The notes under the pieces: model-generated | The model's input: the letters and a program-made list of their open reading frames with translations, nothing else | Told to the model about the DNA's origin: nothing | Databases searched by the model: none | Source: Pseudomonadota bacterium | GTDB lineage: Bacteria; Pseudomonadota; Alphaproteobacteria; Acetobacterales; Acetobacteraceae | Direction of reading: 5' to 3' | DNA length: 5,434 bases | Assembly (NCBI GenBank): GCA_021807465.1 | Contig: JAKBCX010000134.1 | Location: 1 to 5,434 of the forward strand | Program-made: the position numbers and the translations under genes | Shown here: positions 1 through 4,587 of the stretch, piece after piece | Position numbering within the stretch: the first letter of the stretch is position 1 | How the letters are laid out: every line of letters starts with the position of its first letter

Positions 1-968
1 CGGGCCGGGTAGCCACACGCATTGCGGTGCCAAATACCAATAAGCGCGAGCAGCACGGGCAGGTTTTGCGCCAGCGGGGCGGTGCAAAAATGCTCATCCA
101 TGACGCGGCCGCCCGCCAGAAACGCGCGGAAATTTCCGGCGCCAATGGCGATCATCACCGGCAGGCCGATGGCGGACCACACGGAATAACGCCCACCCAC
201 CCAGTCCCAGAAGCCGAAGGCGCGCTCGGGCGAGATGCCGAAGGCGGAGACCTTGTCCAGCGCGGTGGAAACGGCGCAGAAATGCGCGTTCACCGCCGCC
301 TCGCCCAGTTTTTCCACAATCCAGCGCCGGGCGGTTTGGGCGTTGGTCATGGTCTCCACCGTGGTGAAGGTTTTGGAGGCGATGATGAACAGCGTGCGCG
401 CCGGATCGAGCGGCTTGAGAATATCGGTAATCTGCGCGGCATCGACATTGGCGCAGAAATGCAGGCGCGGGCCGTCATGGTACGGCGCCAGCGCGCCGGT
501 GACCATTACCGGGCCAAGGTCGGAGCCGCCAATGCCGATATTCACCACATCGGTAAAAGCCTGGCCGTTGGCGGCGGCGATGGCACCGGAGCGGATGCCC
601 TCGGCAAAAGCGAAGAGCCGGTCCAGGGTCTCATGCACGGCGGGCACCACGTTTTGGCCATCCACCAGAATGGACGCGCCGCGCGGGGCGCGCAGTGCCG
701 TGTGCAGCACGGCGCGGTTCTCGGTGTTGTTCACCTTCTCGCCACGGAACATGGCATCGCGCCTGGCTTCCACATTGGCCTGCGCGGCCAGGCCCAGCAG
801 CAGGTTCAGGCTGGGCTGGGTAAGGCTGGTGCGGGAGAAATCGAGCAGCATATCGCCGAAACGTGCCGAGAATGTAGCGAAACGGTTCTGGTCCGCGGCG
901 TACAGCGCCTTCAGCGCGGGGGCTGCCGCGGCTTCCGCCTTCAGCTCCGCCCAGAAATCTCGACTCAT
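1..968 (-). CDS. pgi: Glucose-6-phosphate isomerase, C-terminus cut by window edge
   Basis: Cytosolic phosphoglucose isomerase interconverts glucose-6-phosphate and fructose-6-phosphate, linking glycolysis/gluconeogenesis with the Entner-Doudoroff and pentose phosphate routes. The 322 visible codons align well from memory with bacterial PGI. Visible landmarks are NTENRAVLH (81-89), the sugar-binding [11 protein letters not shown] (143-153), the phosphate-binding SKTFTTVET (198-206) and family signature 1, [14 protein letters not shown] (255-268), whose R260 corresponds to the catalytic Arg of the VGGR motif. Family members are near 550 residues, so about 40% is missing, including the catalytic Glu, the His and signature 2. 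I chose the ATG at 968 because a GAAGAGG-type ribosome site precedes it and it gives the usual N-terminus. An in-frame ATG at 992 would add eight residues but has no Shine-Dalgarno. The gene lies 96 bp downstream of uvrC on the same strand and probably has its own promoter. No frameshift is seen. Confidence 0.96.
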   Translation of the reverse strand, partial: MSRDFWAELKAEAAAAPALKALYAADQNRFATFSARFGDMLLDFSRTSLTQPSLNLLLGLAAQANVEARRDAMFRGEKVNNTENRAVLHTALRAPRGASILVDGQNVVPAVHETLDRLFAFAEGIRSGAIAAANGQAFTDVVNIGIGGSDLGPVMVTGALAPYHDGPRLHFCANVDAAQITDILKPLDPARTLFIIASKTFTTVETMTNAQTARRWIVEKLGEAAVNAHFCAVSTALDKVSAFGISPERAFGFWDWVGGRYSVWSAIGLPVMIAIGAGNFRAFLAGGRVMDEHFCTAPLAQNLPVLLALIGIWHRNACGYPA

Positions 969-998
969 CGTCCCGGCCTCTTCGTACAGCATGGTTTC

Positions 999-1026
999 GT
1001 TATAAGCCCGGTGACCGTGGCGGCAA
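999..1026 (-). promoter_or_regulatory. Candidate pgi promoter
   Basis: On the minus strand, TTGCCG (1021-1026) and TATAAC (999-1004) are separated by 16 bp in the uvrC-pgi spacer. The -10 differs from TATAAT at one base and the -35 is moderate. The stretch between this site and the uvrC stop (about 1036-1066) is AT-rich and could act as an UP-like element. No clear Rho-independent terminator for uvrC is visible here. This is a sequence-match inference only. Initiation about 7 bases past the -10 would fall near the upstream ATG at 992. Confidence 0.35.
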
Positions 1027-1064
1027 TGCGGCAAAAAGGGAGCAAATTTTGAATTTTTAACAAC

Positions 1065-2933
1065 TTAATCGTCCGGCAGCCGCGCGCCGGGGTGGAAAAA
1101 CGCATAAACGGCGCGGGCCGTGGCGCGGTTTATGCCGGTCACCGCTTCCAAATCCTTCAGCCCCGCGCCCTTTACCTCGCGCGCCGCGCCAAAATGCTGC
1201 AGCAGGGCTTTTTTGCGCGCCGCCCCTATGCCCGGTATCTCGTCCAGCTCCGACGTGACCAGCTTTTTGCTGCGCCCGGCGCGGTGGGTGGTGATGGCGA
1301 AACGATGCGCCTCGTCGCGCAGGCGCTGCAGAAAATACAGCACCGGGTCGCGCGGCGGCAGTTGGAAGGGCGCGCGGCCCTGCATGTGGAACCATTCGCG
1401 CCCGGCATCGCGGTCCGGCCCCTTGGCGATGCCCACCAGCGGAATATCCTCCAGCCCCAGCTCTTCCATTATTGCTTGCGCGGCGGAAAGCTGGCCCGCG
1501 CCGCCATCTATCAGCACCAGGTCCGGCCATTGCTCCGACTCCCGGCCCGGATCTTCCGCCAGGCTGCGGCCGAAACGGCGTTCCATCACCTCGCGCATCA
1601 TGCCGAAATCATCGCCCGGCGTAATGGCGCTCTTGATGCTGAATTTGCGGTAGGCGTTCTTCACGAACCCTTCCGGCCCCGCCACGACCATCACGCCATA
1701 CGCATTCGTGCCCATGATGTGCGAATTGTCATAGGTCTCGATGCGCCGTGGTGTTTCCGGCAGGCCGAACAGCTCCGCCACGGCGGCCAGCAGCTTGCCC
1801 TGCCCGGCGGCCTCGGCAAGTTTGCGCTCCAGCGCCTCGCGGGCGTTGGTGGCGGCGTGCAGCACAATATCCAGCTTCTCGCCACGCTGCGGCACGGTAA
1901 GGTGCACACGGCGCCCGGCCTTCAGCGAGAGCGCCTCGGCCAGCAGCGGCGTATCATCCGGCATGTGGTTGAGCAGGATTTGTGGCGGGGGCGGCTTGTC
2001 GTCGTAAAACTGGGCGATGAAGGCGGCCAGCACCGCGCCCGGCCCATCGCCGGCCGTGTTGGCGGGGTAGAAGCTGCGATTGCCGTTATTATGCCCGCCA
2101 CGGATGAAAAACACCTGCACGCAGGCCTGGTCCGCCGCCTGGTGCACGGCGATAATATCCGCCTCGCCCAGGCTGACCGGGTTGATGACACCGCTGCCCT
2201 GCATCAGGGTGAGGCCCTTGATACGGTCACGTATCGCCGCCGCCTGCTCGAATTCCAGCCTGTCGGACGCCGCCTGCATGGCGGCGGCCAGCTCCTTTTG
2301 CAGCACGCCGGATTTGCCGGAGAGAAATTCCCGCGCCTGGGCCACCAGCGTGGCGTAATCAGCTTCCGAGATGCGGCCCACGCAAGGGGCGCTGCAACGC
2401 TTTATTTGGTACAGCAAACAAGGGCGGGTGCGGTTGGCGAACACCGTATCGGCGCAGGTGCGCAGCAAAAACACGCGCTGCAATGTCTGCACGCTTTGGT
2501 TCACCGCCCAGGCGGAGGCAAATGGCCCCCAGTAATCGCCCTTGCGCGTGTGCGCGCCCCGGTGCTTGGCAAGCTGCGGGTAGGGGTGGTCGCCAGTGAG
2601 CATCAGCCAGGGGAAGGATTTATCGTCCCGCAGCAGGATGTTGTAGCGCGGCTTCAGCCGCTTGATGAGGTTGGCCTCCAGCAGCAGGGCCTCGGCCTCG
2701 GTATGGGTGGTGACAATTTCCATCGCCGCCGTGCCCGCCACCATGCGGCGCAAACGCTCCGGCAGGCGGGTAAGCTGGGTGTAACTGGTCACGCGCTTCT
2801 TCAAATTGCGCGCCTTGCCCACATAAAGCGCGTCCCCCTTGGGGTCGAGCATACGGTACACGCCGGGGCTGCCCGGCATGGTTGTCAGCGCGGCCTCGAT
2901 GACGTGGACGCCAGTGACTTCCAATTTATCCAC
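1065..2933 (-). CDS. uvrC: UvrABC system protein C (excinuclease subunit)
   Basis: UvrC joins the UvrB-DNA pre-incision complex and cuts the damaged strand on both sides of the lesion. All expected modules are present in 622 residues, the usual family length. The GIY-YIG nuclease that makes the 3' cut has G24-V-Y and Y37-V-G with K40, R42, R47 and E81. A Cys cluster C160/C172/C180/C184 has the same spacing as the Fe-S-type cysteines of E. coli UvrC. A UVR (UvrB-binding) helix pair lies at about 210-242. The RNase H-like nuclease that makes the 5' cut has YDNSH (D402), LIDGG (D476) and DEAH (H543). Two C-terminal helix-hairpin-helix motifs cover about 565-582 and 597-614. The start is GTG at 2933, with AGGGGGAAG (2937-2945) as ribosome site. 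The next Met (residue 19) would leave almost nothing before GVY, so GTG is preferred. The start codon lies inside a DnaA-box-like sequence. Neighbours on the same strand are folB upstream and pgi downstream. Confidence 0.98.
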   Translation of the reverse strand: MDKLEVTGVHVIEAALTTMPGSPGVYRMLDPKGDALYVGKARNLKKRVTSYTQLTRLPERLRRMVAGTAAMEIVTTHTEAEALLLEANLIKRLKPRYNILLRDDKSFPWLMLTGDHPYPQLAKHRGAHTRKGDYWGPFASAWAVNQSVQTLQRVFLLRTCADTVFANRTRPCLLYQIKRCSAPCVGRISEADYATLVAQAREFLSGKSGVLQKELAAAMQAASDRLEFEQAAAIRDRIKGLTLMQGSGVINPVSLGEADIIAVHQAADQACVQVFFIRGGHNNGNRSFYPANTAGDGPGAVLAAFIAQFYDDKPPPPQILLNHMPDDTPLLAEALSLKAGRRVHLTVPQRGEKLDIVLHAATNAREALERKLAEAAGQGKLLAAVAELFGLPETPRRIETYDNSHIMGTNAYGVMVVAGPEGFVKNAYRKFSIKSAITPGDDFGMMREVMERRFGRSLAEDPGRESEQWPDLVLIDGGAGQLSAAQAIMEELGLEDIPLVGIAKGPDRDAGREWFHMQGRAPFQLPPRDPVLYFLQRLRDEAHRFAITTHRAGRSKKLVTSELDEIPGIGAARKKALLQHFGAAREVKGAGLKDLEAVTGINRATARAVYAFFHPGARLPDD

Positions 2934-2978
2934 GTTCTTCCCCCTGCCCTGTGGATAAGTTTGGGGAAGAGTGGATAA
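2926..2978. promoter_or_regulatory. Cluster of three DnaA boxes upstream of uvrC
   Basis: Three copies of the DnaA-box core TTATCCAC lie within 53 bp. They are TTATCCACG on the plus strand (2926-2934), a perfect consensus TTATCCACA on the minus strand (2950-2958) and TTATCCACT on the minus strand (2970-2978). The last two are part of an 11-bp direct repeat, GTGGATAAGTT, spaced exactly 20 bp, about two helical turns. I found this core nowhere else in the window. The first box covers the uvrC start codon and codons 2-3. Known biology: DnaA binds TTATNCACA at oriC and at some regulated promoters. Inference: a DnaA-responsive promoter or part of a replication origin. Confidence 0.6.
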
Positions 2979-3045
2979 GTTGCAGCGGGGCGCAACAGGG
3001 CAAGGGGTGGAACGGCATTTATCAGGAAGTCCAGCGTTATGCGTT

Positions 3046-3058
3046 TAAGGCATTGATT
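3046..3058 (-). promoter_or_regulatory. Candidate IHF-binding site
   Basis: The minus strand reads AATCAATGCCTTA, a perfect match to the E. coli IHF core consensus WATCAANNNNTTR, inside the folB-uvrC spacer. It is partly overlapped by TTAA-N7-ATTA (3045-3059), a degraded resemblance to the alphaproteobacterial CtrA motif TTAA-N7-TTAA. IHF bending sites next to DnaA boxes are typical of origins and of complex promoters. Binding here is inferred from sequence only. Confidence 0.4.
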
Positions 3059-3077
3059 ATATTACACAAAATAGTTC
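3053..3077 (-). promoter_or_regulatory. AT-rich block with perfect TATAAT -10 (candidate uvrC promoter or unwinding element)
   Basis: This 25-bp block is about 80% A+T in an otherwise GC-rich region. On the minus strand it holds a perfect TATAAT (3056-3061), pointing toward uvrC about 120 bp away. No good -35 lies 16-18 bp upstream (the hexamer at 17 bp is GCGGGC), so the element is either an activator-dependent promoter or simply AT-rich DNA. Together with the adjacent IHF match and the nearby DnaA boxes it could also be a DNA-unwinding element. Confidence 0.35.
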
Positions 3078-3121
3078 CGCCCGCGTCATGCAATTATGGT
3101 AACCATCTCGTAAAACCCATT

Positions 3122-3136
3122 GACTCTGCACGAATC
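3122..3136. promoter_or_regulatory. Pair of GANTC (CcrM-type) methylation sites
   Basis: GACTC (3122-3126) and GAATC (3132-3136) lie 10 bp apart just before the AT-rich block. In many alphaproteobacteria CcrM methylates the adenine of GANTC, and clusters of the site mark cell-cycle-controlled promoters and origins. A by-eye scan found only a few other GANTC sites in the window (for example at 962, 1537 and 5143), so the pair is locally notable. Whether this organism has CcrM cannot be seen here. Confidence 0.35.
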
Positions 3137-3150
3137 TGGGCCGTGGAAAA

Positions 3151-3561
3151 CTAGCCGTTGCGGCGTTCGATTTCCACACCCACGGCGGCCGCGTCGGCGA
3201 ATACATCGAGCTTTTCCACACGCACCAGCACGCGGCGCACGCGAGGGTCGATGAGGCAGGTTTCGGCCAGGCGCTCGGCCAGGGTTTCCACAAGCTGCAC
3301 ATGGCCGGCCTGGGTAATGGCGCAGATGCGGTTGAAGATGGCCTCGTAATCCACCACCCGCGTCAGATCATCCGCGCCCACGGCGGGGCGGGAGACATTC
3401 TGCACCCCGTCATCCAACACCGCCAGCTCTACATTTATGCGCACGCGCTGGCGTGTGCCGCGCTCATGCGCATGCACGCCGATGGAAGCGGCAAGAACGA
3501 TGTCGCGGATGAACATGCGCCGGGTTGCCTGCGCGATGTCGGCATAGGCCTTATGGTCCAT
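3151..3561 (-). CDS. folB: Dihydroneopterin aldolase
   Basis: This cytosolic folate-pathway enzyme splits 7,8-dihydroneopterin into 6-hydroxymethyl-7,8-dihydropterin and glycolaldehyde. The 136-residue protein has the compact FolB fold sequence. FIRDIVLAASIGVHAHER (17-34) includes the conserved acid after the IGVH loop. VVDYEAIF carries the conserved Tyr, LVETLAERLAE carries the pterin-anchoring Glu, and VRVEKLD near the C-terminus has the catalytic Lys. The ATG at 3561 has a close AGGCGGA-like ribosome site. It adds a 15-residue leader before MFIRD, of a kind I recall in alphaproteobacterial FolB proteins. Starting at M16 (3516) is possible but has poorer ribosome-site sequence. The paralogous epimerase FolX is a less likely alternative. 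The gene stands 217 bp upstream of uvrC and is divergent from the copper-chaperone gene. No other folate genes are in view. Confidence 0.9.
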   Translation of the reverse strand: MDHKAYADIAQATRRMFIRDIVLAASIGVHAHERGTRQRVRINVELAVLDDGVQNVSRPAVGADDLTRVVDYEAIFNRICAITQAGHVQLVETLAERLAETCLIDPRVRRVLVRVEKLDVFADAAAVGVEIERRNG

Positions 3562-3674
3562 ATTCCGCCTATTGCGCCTGGTTGGGGCATAAGGCAATCG
3601 CATTGCGGCGCAGAACAGCTTTCCGCGCGAGAGGGTTTCGCGTATCCAGAACAAAACAGCACATGGGGGATGAG
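3562..3674. promoter_or_regulatory. Divergent promoter region between folB and the copper-chaperone gene
   Basis: This 113-bp spacer must carry the start signals for both directions. A weak plus-strand candidate is TTTCCG (3620-3625), 17 bp, TATCCA (3643-3648). A short dyad, GCAAT-CGC-ATTGC (3594-3606), sits in the middle. No convincing metal-regulator operator is visible. The assignment rests mainly on gene orientation. Confidence 0.35.
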
Positions 3675-4106
3675 ATGCGTGGCATTTGGCTGGCGGTTTG
3701 TCTGGTTCTGGCCCCGGCACAGGCCTTTGCGGGGGCAGCAGAGACCATAAAGGTGCAGAAACCCTGGTTCCGCTACTTGCTGCCCAGCGTGCCCGCAGGC
3801 GGTTACATGGTGCTGGTGAATAAAAGCGATACGCCCACGGCCCTGACAAAGGCCAGCTCGCCGGATTGCTCCTCGCTGATGCTGCATAAAAGCATGAACA
3901 TGGGCGGAACCGCGATGATGGTGCCGGTGGATAGCGTGCCAGTGCCCGCGAACGGCCAGGCCGAGCTGGTGGAGGGTGGGTACCACCTGATGTGCATGAA
4001 CCCGAAGATGAAACTGGGTCAGCCCGCCGTTATTACACTCACCTTTAAGGATGGCAGCAGCCTGATTTTGAGCGTGCCGGTTTACGGCGCCACAAACGCG
4101 CCATGA
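3675..4106 (+). CDS. Periplasmic PCu(A)C-type copper chaperone
   Basis: Exported copper-binding protein of the PCu(A)C (DUF461) family. Members bind Cu(I) in the periplasm and help deliver it to cytochrome oxidase, notably the CuA centre or cbb3-type enzymes. Of 143 residues, 1-19 form a signal peptide (hydrophobic core WLAVCLVLA, cleavage after AFA). The mature domain carries the complete copper motif: MLH with H71, then M82 (x10), H104 (x21) and M106 (HxM), all at the canonical spacing. The PAGGYMVLVN stretch (40-49) matches the family's N-terminal strand. The region is Met-rich, and a Cys (C107) sits inside H-L-M-C-M, where Leu is usual. A second Cys is C65. The ATG at 3675 follows GGGGGA at good distance; the in-frame ATG at 3663 overlaps that ribosome site. 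The stop overlaps the next start (ATGA), so the two genes are coupled. Confidence 0.88.
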   Translation: MRGIWLAVCLVLAPAQAFAGAAETIKVQKPWFRYLLPSVPAGGYMVLVNKSDTPTALTKASSPDCSSLMLHKSMNMGGTAMMVPVDSVPVPANGQAELVEGGYHLMCMNPKMKLGQPAVITLTFKDGSSLILSVPVYGATNAP

Positions 4107-4426
4107 GGCGGCTGGCGCTGCTGGCTTTGCCCGCCCTGCTGGGCACGGCGGCACAGGCGGCACCCAGCGGGCAGCAGATTGTGATGCACGGCAACGATAA
4201 CGGCGCCCTGCCCTGCGCCGCCTGCCATGGGGTGAACGGGCAGGGCAAGCCTTCCACCGGCGCCCCTGCCCTGGCTGGCATGCCAGCCAGCCAGATTACG
4301 GCGGCGCTGGCCCGCATCGCCCAAGGGCAGGGCAAGGATGTGATTATGCGCTCCATCGCCCGGAGTTTAAGCCCGGAAGAGGCCCAGGCCGTGGCGGATT
4401 ATTTCGCCGGGCTGCCAAAGCCGTAG
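4103..4426 (+). CDS. Small exported monohaem cytochrome c (class I, c553-like)
   Basis: Periplasmic electron carrier of 107 residues. Residues 1-19 are a signal peptide (MRRLALLALPALLG..., cleavage after AQA). The haem motif is CAACH, with C38 and C41 for thioether bonds and H42 as proximal ligand, followed by the usual HGxxGQG loop. The PALAGMPASQI stretch (55-65) and the C-terminal helix SPEEAQAVADYFAGL (90-104) match cytochrome c553/c5-type domains, and M82 is the probable distal haem ligand. The ATG overlaps the TGA of the copper-chaperone gene by ATGA, implying translational coupling and a shared role, most simply electron or copper supply for a terminal oxidase. The specific partner cannot be read from sequence. 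A GC-rich hairpin 20 bp after the stop may end the transcript. Confidence 0.9.
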   Translation: MRRLALLALPALLGTAAQAAPSGQQIVMHGNDNGALPCAACHGVNGQGKPSTGAPALAGMPASQITAALARIAQGQGKDVIMRSIARSLSPEEAQAVADYFAGLPKP

Positions 4427-4445
4427 AGGCTGTTTGCAAAGCGGC

Positions 4446-4495
4446 GCCTTCACCCCCGTCATCCCCGCGCAAGCGGGGATGACGGGGGTGAAGGC
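4446..4495. repeat. REP-like perfect palindrome, possible operon end
   Basis: A 23-bp perfect inverted repeat (4446-4468 pairing with 4473-4495) closes on a 4-base GCAA loop, a GNRA-type tetraloop. The core GTCATCCCCGC...GCGGGGATGAC is the familiar interspersed palindrome of many bacterial genomes, often mis-translated as peptides containing VIPAQAG or VIPAKAG. It lies 19 bp after the cytochrome stop codon. There is no T-tract on either side, so it is not a textbook Rho-independent terminator, although it could stabilise the 3' end of the upstream mRNA or block read-through into ahcY. Copy number cannot be judged from one window. Confidence 0.75.
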
Positions 4496-4524
4496 CATGC
4501 CGGGCGGCGCCATCGCCGCCATAT

Positions 4525-4554
4525 TTGACACAGATATAAACATATCTTTATATC
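4525..4554 (+). promoter_or_regulatory. Candidate ahcY promoter
   Basis: A perfect -35 TTGACA (4525-4530) is followed after 18 bp by TATATC (4549-4554), a 4 of 6 match to TATAAT. Initiation would be near 4561, leaving a leader of about 27 bases before the ahcY start codon, too short for any known SAH or SAM riboswitch. The -10 and spacer are covered by the dyad described separately. Confidence 0.55.
4533..4554. promoter_or_regulatory. AT-rich operator dyad in the ahcY promoter (SahR-like candidate)
   Basis: Arms GATATAAA (4533-4540) and TTTATATC (4547-4554) are perfect reverse complements around a centre CATATC whose ATAT is itself symmetric, so 20 of 22 positions obey the dyad. It fills the space between -35 and -10, a classic repressor position. 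Published comparative genomics describes SahR, an ArsR-family repressor that controls ahcY and other methionine-cycle genes in Proteobacteria and responds to S-adenosylhomocysteine. The AT-rich palindrome fits my recollection of such sites, but the assignment to SahR is inference, and no regulator gene is in the window. Confidence 0.55.
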
Positions 4555-4587
4555 ATGCACGGACTTATTTGCAGAGGATCGACGGGC

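Noticed and set aside
310..318. Relaxed DnaA boxes TTTTCCACA inside genes (310-318 in pgi, 3212-3220 in folB) and similar TTTCCACA matches at 3171 and 3285
   Set aside because: They encode common Val-Glu-Lys or similar codons and occur far from the cluster, so they serve as background. Only the TTATCCAC-core sites were kept.
27..1052. Long open frames on the plus strand opposite pgi (to 1052, and 235-1005)
   Set aside because: They are antisense to a clear pgi and arise from GC-rich codon bias. Their translations are Arg/Gly/His/Ala-rich with no recognisable domain.
1092..2978. A 628-codon open frame antisense to the whole of uvrC
   Set aside because: It mirrors uvrC codon structure, lacks recognisable motifs and crosses the DnaA-box spacer. 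UvrC on the other strand has every expected catalytic residue.
3074..3088. Possible alphaproteobacterial LexA box (GTTC-N7-GTTC) upstream of uvrC
   Set aside because: The second half reads GTCA, two mismatches out of four, so SOS control is not supported.
2951..3154. A 67-codon plus-strand frame in the folB-uvrC spacer starting at a GTG
   Set aside because: It has no ribosome site or familiar motif. Its GTG-GAT-AAG start is simply one of the DnaA-box repeats, and the spacer composition looks regulatory.
4441..4511. 8-bp direct repeat GCGGCGCC at 4441-4448 and 4504-4511 as a target-site duplication around the palindrome
   Set aside because: The repeat is GC-rich, nearly self-palindromic and overlaps the stem, and there is no transposase or terminal inverted repeat beyond the hairpin itself. 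Chance is likely.
4555..4587. SAH or SAM riboswitch before ahcY
   Set aside because: The predicted leader is only about 27 bases with no pseudoknot-forming GC helices. The only strong stem lies upstream of the promoter.
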